Assembly (NCBI RefSeq): GCF_900002405.1
Contig: NZ_LK995524.1
Location: 1 to 41,765 of the forward strand
Direction: 5' to 3'
DNA: 41,765 nt
Source of the DNA: Actinomyces succiniciruminis
Lineage (GTDB): Bacteria > Actinomycetota > Actinomycetes > Actinomycetales > Actinomycetaceae
Part shown: positions 1 to 7,501 of the stretch, piece by piece
Layout of the letters: each line of letters starts with the position of its first letter
Position numbering within the stretch: position 1 is the stretch's first letter
Program-made: the position numbers and the translations under genes
Notes under the pieces: model-generated
What the model saw: the letters and a program-made list of their open reading frames with translations, nothing else
The model's database searches: none
Told to the model about the DNA's origin: nothing

Positions 1-48
1 GGTGGCGGCAGGTACCCTTGCTTCAGCGCACCCGGGCGCCTCCCGTGA
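1..48 (+). CDS. Possible C-terminal tail of the gene upstream of pknB (partial)
   Basis: The window opens inside something that may be coding. Frame 1 reads 15 codons to a TGA at 46-48, and 13 of the 15 third positions are G or C, as in the neighbouring genes. Frame 2 is also open and ends in a TGA at 89-91 that would overlap the pknB start as GTGA, but its third positions are less GC-rich. In related genomes pknA or a penicillin-binding protein gene precedes pknB, so the tail of such a gene is plausible. The fragment is too short to identify, and which frame is real is uncertain. Confidence 0.25.
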   Translation, partial: GGGRYPCFSAPGRLP

Positions 49-87
49 TCATGCGGTCGTGTCCACCACCTCTTCAAAGGAGGCACT

Positions 88-1914
88 GTGACGATTCAGT
101 CCCCTCAGCAGATGCTTGCCGGACGTTATGAGCTCCGCGAGCTCATCGGCCGCGGCGGCATGGCCGAGGTGCACCTCGGCTATGACACACGCCTGAGCCG
201 GATCGTCGCCATCAAGCTGCTGCGCTCGGACATCGCCGGTGACCCGACCTTCCAGGCGCGCTTCCGCCGGGAGGCGACGTCGGCGGCCGCACTGAACCAC
301 CCGTCGATCGTGGCCGTGTACGACTCCGGTGAGGAGGAGCTGACCCAGCCCGACGGCACCCGCCGCGTGGTCCCCTTCATCGTCATGGAGTACGTGGAGG
401 GGCACACGGTGCGCGAACTGCTGGGTGAGGGCGAGGCCGTCCCCATCTCCGAGGCCGTGGAGATCACCACCGGCGTGCTTGACGCCCTGGAGTACTCCCA
501 CCGGGCCGGCATCGTGCACCGCGACATCAAGCCCGGCAACATCATGCTGACCCAGGCCGGCGCCGTGAAGGTCATGGACTTCGGCATCGCCCGCGCGGTG
601 GAGGACTCCGCCGCCACCGTCACCCAGACGCACGCCGTGGTCGGCACCGCCCAGTACCTGTCCCCCGAGCAGGCCCGCGGCGAGGTGGTTGACGCCCGCA
701 GCGACCTGTACTCCACCGGCTGCCTGCTGTACGAGCTGCTGACCGGCCAGCCGCCGTTCACCGGCGACTCCGCGGTGGCGATCGCCTACCAGCACGTGCG
801 GGAGATCCCCAAGCCGCCGTCGTCGATCGCGGCGGACATCCCCGACTCCCTGGACCGGGTGGTGCTCAAGGCCCTGGCCAAGAACCGGGACGACCGCTAT
901 CAGGATGCCGCCCACATGCGGGCGGACCTGCTGGCGGCCGCGCGCGGCCTGGATGTGGCCGCTCCGGCCACCGACACCTGGGCGGCCACCACCGTGCTCC
1001 CGCAGGAGGCCGAGGCCGCCGCGGCGGCCCCCTCCCCGCAGGAGCAGACGGCCGCGGAGGAAGAGGACGAGCCGCGCCGCCGCTGGTGGGTGTGGGCGCT
1101 CGTGCTGGTCGCCCTGATCGCCCTGGGCACGCTGCTGGGCCTGTACGCCTCCGGAAACCTGGGTGGCGGGGGCACCACGCCGACGCCGTCGGCCTCACCG
1201 ACGGCGGTGGCCGTGCCGGACGTGTCCGGGATGAGCGAGACCGCAGCCCAGTCCACCATTGAGGGTCTGGGCCTGGTTTACGAGAAGGGCGACGACGTCA
1301 ACTCCGACACGATCGACGCGGGCCTGGCGGTATCCACCGACCCGGGTGAGGGCACCTCCGTGCTGCTGGGGTCGACGGTCACCGTGCACTTCTCCTCCGG
1401 CTCGGCCATGGTGGACGTGCCCGACGTGTCCGGGCAGTCCCAGGCCGACGCGCGCACGGCGATCACCGACGCGGGCCTGACCGTGGGCGATGTGACCACC
1501 GAGGACTCCACCGAGGTCGCCTCCGGTGCGGTCATCCGCACCGACCCGGTGGCGGGCACCTCGGTTGAGCGCGGCTCGTCGGTCTCCCTGGTGGTGTCCT
1601 CCGGGAAGACCACCGTGCCCAGCGTGGTGGGCCTGTCACAGGAGGAGGCGCAGTCCGCGATCACGGCGGCGGGCCTGACCTACAACAGCTCCACGGTGGA
1701 GGAAACCACCGACGATGAGAGCAAGGACGGCCAGTACCTTGTCACCGCCGTGGACCCGAGCGAGGGCTCCAGCGTTGACGCGAACAGCTCCGTGACGCTG
1801 ACCGTCACTCACTACACCTATGAGGCGCCTGCCACCACCGAGCCGACGCAGCAGGCGACGGACGCAGACACCTCCGGCTCTGCCGACAACGGCAAGGACG
1901 GCAACGAGGGCTAG
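88..1914 (+). CDS. pknB: Serine/threonine protein kinase PknB with three PASTA domains
   Basis: Membrane receptor kinase that senses muropeptides or lipid II and phosphorylates cell-wall and division proteins. The kinase domain covers about residues 14-285: glycine loop GRGGMAEV at 21-28, Lys43 in AIK, catalytic HRD with Asp146, Asn151, DFG at 164-166, and Thr residues at 177-181 in the activation loop. A linker leads to one membrane span at about 333-354. Outside the cell are three PASTA repeats (about 375-438, 443-506, 508-575) and a Thr/Asp-rich tail. The GTG start has a strong AAAGGAGG at 76-82. The 608-residue length fits the family, although actinobacterial PknB often has four PASTA units. 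It converges on the sortase cluster, with only 9 bp between stop codons. Confidence 0.95.
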   Translation: MTIQSPQQMLAGRYELRELIGRGGMAEVHLGYDTRLSRIVAIKLLRSDIAGDPTFQARFRREATSAAALNHPSIVAVYDSGEEELTQPDGTRRVVPFIVMEYVEGHTVRELLGEGEAVPISEAVEITTGVLDALEYSHRAGIVHRDIKPGNIMLTQAGAVKVMDFGIARAVEDSAATVTQTHAVVGTAQYLSPEQARGEVVDARSDLYSTGCLLYELLTGQPPFTGDSAVAIAYQHVREIPKPPSSIAADIPDSLDRVVLKALAKNRDDRYQDAAHMRADLLAAARGLDVAAPATDTWAATTVLPQEAEAAAAAPSPQEQTAAEEEDEPRRRWWVWALVLVALIALGTLLGLYASGNLGGGGTTPTPSASPTAVAVPDVSGMSETAAQSTIEGLGLVYEKGDDVNSDTIDAGLAVSTDPGEGTSVLLGSTVTVHFSSGSAMVDVPDVSGQSQADARTAITDAGLTVGDVTTEDSTEVASGAVIRTDPVAGTSVERGSSVSLVVSSGKTTVPSVVGLSQEEAQSAITAAGLTYNSSTVEETTDDESKDGQYLVTAVDPSEGSSVDANSSVTLTVTHYTYEAPATTEPTQQATDADTSGSADNGKDGNEG

Positions 1915-1923
1915 CGGCCCGAG

Positions 1924-2079
1924 CTAGACGGTCGCCTCGCCGGACAGGTTCCAGACCTCGTTGGCCCAGGGGAAGACGACCTCGAACAGGAACAGCACCA
2001 CGGCCGCCGCGAGGATGAGCGCCTCGAGGGCGCGCAGCCAGGCCGGCCCGGGCAGGTGACGCCAGATCCATCCGTACAT
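1924..2079 (-). CDS. Small membrane protein coupled to the class E sortase (51 aa)
   Basis: A 51-residue protein beginning MYGWIWRHLPGP, with one hydrophobic span at about residues 19-38 and a short polar tail. Its start overlaps the sortase stop in the sequence TGATG, so it is probably translated by re-initiation after the sortase. Longer in-frame starts upstream would run antiparallel inside the sortase gene and are unlikely. Tiny proteins of this WRxLPGP type follow sortase or crgA-linked genes in other actinobacteria, as far as I recall, but I know no function for them. A role as sortase partner is an inference from the coupling. The gene ends 9 bp from the convergent pknB stop. Confidence 0.7.
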   Translation of the reverse strand: MYGWIWRHLPGPAWLRALEALILAAAVVLFLFEVVFPWANEVWNLSGEATV

Positions 2080-2837
2080 CAGTTGACCCCCTCGTCGTTC
2101 AGCACGGAGGCCGGGCGGCCCTCGGAGCGTTCCATCCAATACTCGAACTTGGCGTGAGTGATCCAGCGGTGGTCGTTGCCCCACTCGCCGACGGTCAGGG
2201 AGTGGCAGGTGGTCATGGTCAGCATGCGCTCGGTGGGGGCCTCGCCGGGCCGGCCGGGCACCGGTGCGATGACGTCCACGTCGGTCGGCGCGACGATCTC
2301 ATGACTGGTAACCGTGTACACGTACCAGGTGTCCCTGGTGGCGACGATGACCTCGTCGCCCTCCTCCAGCAGGTCGATGCGACGGAAGGAGTTGCCGTTG
2401 GTGCGGCGGTGGCCGGCGATGGCGAAGTTGCCGACGGCGCCCAGCTGCTGGGTGTCGGGATAGTGACCGGCGGCGGCCTGGTCGAGCACGTCGGCACCGA
2501 TGCCCTCCAGGATCGGCATGTTGTTGTTGGTGATGCCGTACCACTTGGGGACAACCAGCATGCCGATCACCTCCCCGTAGCCGACCGGGGCCACCTCGGG
2601 CGGGTCGTCGTAGTGGCGGGTGCCCTCTACGTTCGGAGAGTCGACCTGGGTCTGGGTGAAGTCGGCGGCGACGGCGTCGGCCTTCGCGGTGGCGTCCAGG
2701 CCGGTCCACCACAGCTGCCACACCAGGAACAGCGCGACCACCAAGCCGGCGGTGATCAGCAGCTCCCCGAGCCCGAGCAGGAGCGAGTTGACTACGCTCC
2801 GTCGCCGCCGGGCGTGCCGCCTGCGCCTCGCCGTCAT
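2079..2837 (-). CDS. Class E sortase
   Basis: Cysteine transpeptidase that covalently anchors secreted proteins to peptidoglycan. It has an Arg-rich N-terminus, one membrane anchor at about residues 17-40, then the sortase barrel. His143 lies in IAGHRRTNG, Cys211 in LTMTTCHSL, and Arg224 in DHRWITH, so the His-Cys-Arg triad is intact. The TxTTC context suggests class E, the class of Streptomyces SrtE, which prefers LAXTG-type signals. The ATG start follows crgA by 9 bp with a weak CGGAG site, so the two genes are likely co-transcribed. No sorting-signal substrate is encoded in this window. The 252-residue length is normal. Confidence 0.92.
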   Translation of the reverse strand: MTARRRRHARRRRSVVNSLLLGLGELLITAGLVVALFLVWQLWWTGLDATAKADAVAADFTQTQVDSPNVEGTRHYDDPPEVAPVGYGEVIGMLVVPKWYGITNNNMPILEGIGADVLDQAAAGHYPDTQQLGAVGNFAIAGHRRTNGNSFRRIDLLEEGDEVIVATRDTWYVYTVTSHEIVAPTDVDVIAPVPGRPGEAPTERMLTMTTCHSLTVGEWGNDHRWITHAKFEYWMERSEGRPASVLNDEGVN

Positions 2838-2846
2838 AATGCTCCG

Positions 2847-3287
2847 TTACTTCCAGCGCAGCAGGCCGAGGAAGCCGACCAGCATGATGGCGAAGCCGAG
2901 GTAAAGGTTGCCGTTCACCAGCCAGTCGCTGGCGTGGTTCTCCACGAAGTACGGCAGCGGATAGGCGCCCTTGAACAGGTAGGTGACCACCACCCACAGC
3001 AGGCCCACCACCAGGAATGTGACCATCACCGGCGCGTACCAGCGGGGCGAGCCCGTCTCCTTGACCTTCCGGGGCACGCGGGAGACCCGGTTGGCGGCGG
3101 CCCGGGACTCCTCCATGCGGGCCCGCTCCGCGGCGGCGCGCTTGGCCGGGTTGCCGGATCGCTCCGGGCGGGGGTGCTTGGCGTCGTCGGACCTGCCCCT
3201 CGGCTTGAGCTTCGACCCGGCCTTGACCTTGGTCTTGTCGGCGGCCTTTCCGGAGCCCCGGTCCGTCTCATCCTGCGTCTGCGCCAC
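2847..3287 (-). CDS. crgA: Cell division protein CrgA
   Basis: Small integral membrane protein that links FtsZ-dependent septation to peptidoglycan synthesis in actinobacteria, recruiting FtsI and other division proteins in mycobacteria. The C-terminal 65 residues hold two membrane spans, one starting YAPVMVTFLVV and one starting NLYLGFAIMLV, ending in a typical LLRWK. The N-terminus is a long charged, probably disordered region rich in Lys and Arg. I chose the GTG at 3287 because GAGGAG lies six bases upstream at 3294-3299; a GTG at 3308 and an ATG at 3293 in the same frame have no well-placed ribosome site. It heads a crgA-sortase-small-protein unit. Confidence 0.9.
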   Translation of the reverse strand: MAQTQDETDRGSGKAADKTKVKAGSKLKPRGRSDDAKHPRPERSGNPAKRAAAERARMEESRAAANRVSRVPRKVKETGSPRWYAPVMVTFLVVGLLWVVVTYLFKGAYPLPYFVENHASDWLVNGNLYLGFAIMLVGFLGLLRWK

Positions 3288-3384
3288 GCGCATCTCCTCA
3301 CTGGTCACCGGGCCACGACGGCGGCTCGCAACTTCAAGCTTGCTGGACCCTAGCCTAAGCGATTACCGGGCGCACGCCGGTTGA

Positions 3385-3402
3385 TCCGCCGCGGCGGGCG
3401 GA
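3385..3402 (-). terminator. Weak GC hairpin after the aldo/keto reductase gene
   Basis: TCCGCC (3385-3390) and GGCGGA (3397-3402) form a perfect 6-bp stem with a 6-base loop, about 20 bases past the aldo/keto reductase stop. There is no T tract. It lies between that gene and the crgA promoter region. It could end the reductase transcript, but short GC stems are common in DNA of this composition. Confidence 0.3.
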
Positions 3403-3422
3403 AGCGCGGTCGGCTCAACGGC

Positions 3423-4283
3423 TCAGATCTGCACCCGGTCGGGGTGGGAGCCGGTGCGCAGGCCACGGTCCAGGGCGTCGACGGCGGCCATCTGTGCCTC
3501 GGTGAGCTCAAAGCCGAAGACGTCGGCGTTGGTGCGCATGCGCTCGGGATGCGTGGTCTTGGGGATGACCACCAATCCGTGCTGCAGGTGCCAGCGGATG
3601 ATGACCTGGGCGGGGGTGACGTCCAGTTCTGCGGCCAGGCGCGCCAACTCGGGGTCATCCAGTACCCGGCCGCGGCCCAGCGGTGACCAAGATTCGGTGA
3701 TGATGCCGAGTTCGTCGTCGACGGCGCGCAGCTCGGTCTGGTTCAGGTAGGGGTGCAGTTCGATCTGGTTGACGGCGGGGGTGACTCCGGTGGCGTCGAT
3801 GATGGTGTGCAGGTGCTCGGGCTGGTAGTTGGATACGCCGATGGCGCGCACGCGCCCGGAGTTGAGGATCTCGATCATGGTGCGCCAGGTGTCCACCAGG
3901 TCGATGCCGGGTGAGGCGGCCAGCGGCCAGTGCACCAGGAACAGGTCCAACACGTCCAGGCCCAGGTCCGCCATGGTCGCGTCAAAGCTGCGCAGGGCGT
4001 CGTCACGCCGGTGGTTGGGGTTGTTGAGCTTTGAGGTGATCCACAGCTGCTCGCGCGGAATGCCGGAGGCCGCCAGGGCCCGACCGACGCCGGCCTCGTT
4101 GCCGTACATCTGGGCGGTGTCGATATGCCGGTAGCCGACCGCGAGGGCGGCGGTGACGGCACGCTCGGCGTCGGGACCGGTGACCTTGTAGGTGCCGAAT
4201 CCGAGCTGGGGGATGGCGACGGGTTCGGTTCCAGACGTGCCCTGGCGGAGCGTCAGAGCCTTTGCGGGAAGGGCGGTGCTCAT
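3423..4283 (-). CDS. Aldo/keto reductase, 2,5-diketo-D-gluconate reductase type
   Basis: NADPH-dependent oxidoreductase of the AKR superfamily, a single TIM barrel. The catalytic tetrad is visible: Asp55 and Tyr60 in DTAQMYGNE, Lys85 in TSKLNNPN, and His118 in LVHWP. The cofactor-binding end with VVIPKTTHPERM is present near residue 245. At 286 residues it matches the prokaryotic AKR5-like group. The physiological substrate cannot be read from the sequence. It stands alone between crgA and the helical protein gene, and no operon partner is evident. The ATG start has only a weak ribosome site (GGCTGGCGGC). Confidence 0.9.
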   Translation of the reverse strand: MSTALPAKALTLRQGTSGTEPVAIPQLGFGTYKVTGPDAERAVTAALAVGYRHIDTAQMYGNEAGVGRALAASGIPREQLWITSKLNNPNHRRDDALRSFDATMADLGLDVLDLFLVHWPLAASPGIDLVDTWRTMIEILNSGRVRAIGVSNYQPEHLHTIIDATGVTPAVNQIELHPYLNQTELRAVDDELGIITESWSPLGRGRVLDDPELARLAAELDVTPAQVIIRWHLQHGLVVIPKTTHPERMRTNADVFGFELTEAQMAAVDALDRGLRTGSHPDRVQI

Positions 4284-4383
4284 GCCGCCAGCCTAGCGAC
4301 GCCGGCGTGAGCACGGCTACACCCCTGGTGGCGGAACTGCGGGACCGAGGCCACGGCGTCGGCGGACGGGGCGGTCCGGACGC

Positions 4384-4428
4384 ACGACGGCGCCCACCGG
4401 CCAGGACGTGGCGGGTGGGCGCCGTTGT
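4384..4428 (-). terminator. Strong hairpin, likely terminator of the helical membrane protein gene
   Basis: ACGACGGCGCCCACC at 4384-4398 pairs with GGTGGGCGCCGTTGT at 4414-4428: 14 of 15 Watson-Crick pairs plus one G-T pair, loop of 15 bases. It lies about 75 bases past the stop of the minus-strand gene at 4503 and before the aldo/keto reductase start at 4283. No U tract follows, as is common for intrinsic terminators in high-GC actinobacteria. Confidence 0.6.
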
Positions 4429-4502
4429 GAGGCTGCGGGCGGCGCCGGTGCACGACGCTCGCGCGGGTCAGCGACTCAATGCCGCCGGCCCGGGCCGACG
4501 CG

Positions 4503-5111
4503 CTACTCGGCCGCGGGCGGCTCGGGCGCCTCCGACGGCTTCTCCTCGGCCGCGGGGGTCGGCTCGTCGGTGGAGTCGGCCCAGTACTCCTCGGCCCAGG
4601 GGTCTTCCACGGGCTGGCTGCGGCGCCAGACCACGTAGGCGGCGCCCGCGGCGCAGCCGGCGACGGCGAGCCAGCAGAACGTCTTGAGAACGGGGTGCTT
4701 CTTCTTCACTGGTACCTCCGGTGTCAGCGCCGCTTCCTTGGCGGCGACGGCGATGCGCTGGGCGCGCTCGGTCAGCGTGCCCTCGGTGTTGGCGGCCTCC
4801 TGGGCGGCTAGGGCGGCGCGCTGGGCGGCGGGGACGTACTCCTCGATCACCCGCACGCGAGCGCCCTCGGCGGCGCGCTGGGCGGCGGGAACATATTCCT
4901 CCACCACCCGGGTGCGCGCCTCCTCGACGACCGGCTGCGCGCGCAACTGCGCCTCCTTGGCGGCCTTGACGAACTCCTCCCGGGCGCGGTTGACGCGAGG
5001 CGCCGCCCAGCCGGCGGCACGGCCGGCCTGAGCCGCCAGGCTGTCCGCGAGCGTGGTCGCCTCCTGGCGGGCCTGATCGAGGTCGATCTTCTTGTCGAGG
5101 ATGTAAGCCAT
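4503..5111 (-). CDS. Alanine-rich helical protein with a C-terminal membrane span, unknown function
   Basis: 202 residues, MAYILDKKID at the start. Residues 10-130 are Ala/Glu/Arg-rich and predicted helical or coiled-coil, with a duplicated unit: R-V-V/I-EEYVPAAQRAA at 68-81 and 87-100, 19 residues apart. A hydrophobic span at about 140-162 follows a KKK cluster, and the last 40 residues are acidic and Pro-rich (DPWAEEYW, then PTPAAEEKPSEAPEP). The ATG is preceded by AGGGAG. The likely layout is a cytoplasmic helical N-terminus on a tail or bitopic anchor; topology is inferred. It diverges from ppiA across 147 bp. I recognise no named family and assign no function. A longer reading of this frame through ppiA is an antisense shadow. 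Confidence 0.85.
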   Translation of the reverse strand: MAYILDKKIDLDQARQEATTLADSLAAQAGRAAGWAAPRVNRAREEFVKAAKEAQLRAQPVVEEARTRVVEEYVPAAQRAAEGARVRVIEEYVPAAQRAALAAQEAANTEGTLTERAQRIAVAAKEAALTPEVPVKKKHPVLKTFCWLAVAGCAAGAAYVVWRRSQPVEDPWAEEYWADSTDEPTPAAEEKPSEAPEPPAAE

Positions 5112-5134
5112 TTCGGTCTCCCTGCTCGGAACGA

Positions 5135-5151
5135 TGAGGTGGTTCACCTCA
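5135..5151. promoter_or_regulatory. Perfect inverted repeat, candidate operator between divergent genes
   Basis: TGAGGTG (5135-5141), GTT, CACCTCA (5145-5151) is a perfect 7-bp inverted repeat. It lies 24 bases upstream of the minus-strand start at 5111. A -10-like TACAGT occurs just upstream on that strand (5159-5164), so a protein bound here would block transcription of the helical protein gene. The regulator is unknown. Confidence 0.35.
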
Positions 5152-5258
5152 ATGGTGGCACTGTAACGCAGGTCGCACCCACGAAGCTGGGTGCCGTTCT
5201 GCCTGGGGTGAACACCGGGTCCCGGGATCCTCCCGCTCTCCCGTGCGACGATGCGGGC

Positions 5259-5792
5259 ATGGAAGCGACCATCGAAGCGACACTCCACACCAACCTCGGC
5301 GACATCCGACTCGAGCTGTACCCCGAGCAGGCGCCGCAGACCGTCTCCAACTTTGTTGGCCTGGCCACCGGTGAGAAGACCTGGACCGACCCGCGCACCG
5401 GCGCGCAGTCCAACGCCCCGCTGTACGAGGGCGTCGTCTTCCACCGAGTGATCCCCGGTTTCATGATCCAGGGCGGCGACCCGCTGGGCACCGGCACGGG
5501 CGGCCCCGGCTACGTCTTCGATGACGAGATCGACCCCTCGCTGACCTTCGCCGCCCCCTACGTCCTGGCCATGGCCAACGCCGGCCGGCGCCTGGGCAAG
5601 GGCACCAACGGCTCCCAGTTCTTCATCACCACCGCCCCCACCGAGTGGCTGCAGGGCAAGCACACGATCTTCGGCGCCGTGGCCGACGACGCCTCCCGCC
5701 GGGTCGTGGACGCCATCTCGGCCGTGCCCACGGACCCGCGCGACCGTCCGCTTCAGGACGTGGTTATCACCTCCGTCACCATTCAGCGGTGA
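5259..5792 (+). CDS. ppiA: Peptidyl-prolyl cis-trans isomerase, cyclophilin type
   Basis: Cytoplasmic protein-folding enzyme that speeds cis-trans rotation of Xaa-Pro bonds. The cyclophilin core is complete: FHRVIPGFMIQGGD with catalytic Arg, Phe and Gln, then GTNGSQFFITT, then the active-site Trp in WLQGKHTIFG. No signal peptide is seen. Length is 177 residues, typical for actinobacterial PpiA, whose gene lies close to gyrA and the tRNAs in mycobacteria as it does here. I chose the ATG at 5259 because the open frame upstream encodes no cyclophilin sequence. No clear ribosome site precedes it, so a leaderless or short-leader transcript is possible. Confidence 0.95.
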   Translation: MEATIEATLHTNLGDIRLELYPEQAPQTVSNFVGLATGEKTWTDPRTGAQSNAPLYEGVVFHRVIPGFMIQGGDPLGTGTGGPGYVFDDEIDPSLTFAAPYVLAMANAGRRLGKGTNGSQFFITTAPTEWLQGKHTIFGAVADDASRRVVDAISAVPTDPRDRPLQDVVITSVTIQR

Positions 5793-5826
5793 GGCGGGTC
5801 CAGCGTCGTCGAGACGGGAGCGATTC

Positions 5827-6663
5827 ATGACCGATTCGAACCCGCAGGTCGGCGCCCCTCCCGTCTGCCCGCGGCACCCGGATCGGGTGGCCTATGTGCG
5901 CTGTCAGCGCTGCGGCCGCCCGGCGTGCCCTGAGTGCCAAGTACCCAGCGCCGTCGGCATCCACTGCGTGGACTGCGCCCGCCGGTCCAGTTCCGGTCGT
6001 CGCGGCGTTCGCACCGCCCTGGGCGGCCGCCCGGTGGCCGACGCGTTGGTGACCAAAATCCTGGTGGGCGCCTGCGTGATCGTGTACGTGGGGCAGCTGG
6101 TCTACCCGGCAATCACCGGCTGGTTCGACTTCGTGCCCGCACTCGCGGCGACTCAACCGTGGCGCTTCCTGTCCACGGCCCTGCTTCACGGTTCGCTGGC
6201 ACACCTTGGCCTGAACATGTGGGCACTGTGGGTGCTCGGCAATACCCTCGAGCCGCTGCTGGGGCGCTGGAGATTCATCTGCCTGACTGCCCTGAGTGCG
6301 CTCGGCGGCTCGACGGCGATCTACTGGCTGGCATCACCGAACTCGACATCGTGGATCTCCGGGACAGTGGGTGCGTCCGGCGCCATCTTCGGGCTGTTCG
6401 CGGCCGTATTCGTCATCCAGCGGCGCTTCGGGCGCGATACTTCGACCATCGTGGGCCTGCTCGTGATCAATGTGTTGATCTCGGTGCTGGGAACCAACAT
6501 CTCCTGGCAGGGACACCTGGGCGGTTTTCTCACCGGCCTGCTCCTGGCCGCGATCTACGCCTGGGCGCCGCGGGAGCGCCGCACCGCCGTGGGCGCGTGG
6601 GGGACCGTCGGCGTGGCCGTGCTCCTGGTGGCCCTGGCCGCCGCCCGCATTCTCCTGGTGTAG
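5827..6663 (+). CDS. Rhomboid family intramembrane serine protease with N-terminal zinc-binding segment
   Basis: Cleaves transmembrane substrates inside the lipid bilayer. The rhomboid domain shows HGSLAHLGLN, the catalytic Ser184 in GASGAIFG, and catalytic His230 in WQGHLGGF, with about six membrane spans between residues 74 and 278. The first 55 residues carry Cys14, His17, Cys26, Cys29, Cys34, Cys37, His46, Cys47 and Cys50, a B-box-like zinc-binding pattern found on many actinobacterial rhomboids. The ATG follows ppiA by 34 bp with GGGAG upstream, so it may be co-transcribed with ppiA. Substrate unknown. Downstream lies a long gene-free repeat region. Confidence 0.93.
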   Translation: MTDSNPQVGAPPVCPRHPDRVAYVRCQRCGRPACPECQVPSAVGIHCVDCARRSSSGRRGVRTALGGRPVADALVTKILVGACVIVYVGQLVYPAITGWFDFVPALAATQPWRFLSTALLHGSLAHLGLNMWALWVLGNTLEPLLGRWRFICLTALSALGGSTAIYWLASPNSTSWISGTVGASGAIFGLFAAVFVIQRRFGRDTSTIVGLLVINVLISVLGTNISWQGHLGGFLTGLLLAAIYAWAPRERRTAVGAWGTVGVAVLLVALAAARILLV

Positions 6664-6970
6664 TCGCAAGACCAGCCGCCGACCCGCGCCCCTGCGGACA
6701 CCTGGTAACCCAGACCCGGATGCCGTTCCAGCTGGTGCAGGCTCTCGGGCCCCTGGTCGTTGCTCGGCACCACCTCGGCACCTCTACGGCGTCATCACAC
6801 GTACGAGTTCCCGCCCCACGTACGCGTAGCTGTTCCGGCATCGGCGCAAGGGCCCGGTCCACCGCCATCCCGCGTAGCTGTTCGTACTTGTGGGTGCGGC
6901 GGGTTGGGCGCGGCTGGTGGTGTGGTGGTCGTGTTAGGGGCTCTGTTTGACGAGAACCGGCCCGCCAGGT

Positions 6971-7084
6971 GGTCGTTTTCGGGTTGGCGAGGTCGTGTTC
7001 GGACGCGGGAGGTCGTTGTCGGGCTGGAAAAGCCGTGTTTGGGAGGTCGTTGTCGGGCGTATGAGGTCGTGTTCGGCGGGTGCC
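6971..7084 (+). repeat. Repeat block A: GGTCGT(T/G)NTCGG units spaced 20 bp
   Basis: Units beginning GGTCGT start at 6971, 6991, 7011, 7045 and 7065. A degenerate unit (AGCCGTGTTT) starts at 7031, exactly 20 bp after the third. Each unit continues as G/T-rich sequence with TCGG at the same offset and then a variable half. A related GGTCGTGTTA lies at 6927. The plus strand is strongly G+T-rich across the block. Confidence 0.75.
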
Positions 7085-7093
7085 GGTTTGCCG

Positions 7094-7158
7094 AAAACGT
7101 CCTCGTCGGCCCGAAACCCTCCACATTCGGGAGGGTTTCGGGCTGATGAGGACGTTTT
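7094..7158. repeat. 29-bp inverted repeat forming a very long hairpin
   Basis: Bases 7094-7122 pair with 7130-7158 over 29 positions: 27 Watson-Crick pairs and two G-T pairs, with a 7-base loop ACATTCG. The arms contain AAAACGTCCTCG and GAGGACGTTTT, and an inner CCCGAAACCCTCC. A second, shorter stem with the same core follows: GAGGACGTTC (7166-7175) with GAACGTCCTC (7188-7197). It lies about 430 bp past the rhomboid stop. A terminator, a processed RNA or a cruciform are all possible. Confidence 0.7.
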
Positions 7159-7226
7159 GGCCGATGAGGACGTTCTCGGGCCAGCGGGAACGTCCTCGGG
7201 CCGGCGGAGGGCGGCGTCGGGGAGCG

Positions 7227-7359
7227 GACGGTTCGTGTGTTCCGGTGACGGTTCGTCAGGTAGCAGCAACGGTTCGGCATGGACGGCGACGGTTCGTACA
7301 CCTACCCCACGAACCGTCGCAAGAAGTGCCGAATCTTCGACCGCAACGTACGAACCGTC
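7227..7359. repeat. Repeat block B: ACGGTTCGT units at 20-21 bp spacing with inverted partners
   Basis: ACGGTTCG(T/G) starts at 7228, 7248, 7269 and 7289. The reverse form ACGAACCGT starts at 7309 and 7350, with a degenerate copy near 7329. The units at 7286-7297 and 7309-7320 make a perfect 12-bp inverted repeat with an 11-base loop. Spacings of 20, 21, 20, 20, about 20 and 21 bp keep all cores on one face of the helix. Confidence 0.7.
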
Positions 7360-7501
7360 ACCCATCCGCACACGAACAGCCCGTCTTTGGAGTATTCCGG
7401 ATGCTGAGTACGGGGACCGCCGCAAAACGCGTACGTAAGAGATGAACGCATGTATAGGGGACGGGCTCGTGCCCGAATGAGCGCCTGCACCGCCGATCGC
7501 A

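Noticed and set aside
2154-3353. A 399-codon plus-strand frame across the sortase and crgA genes
   Set aside because: Antisense shadow; both genes on the minus strand have clear motifs.
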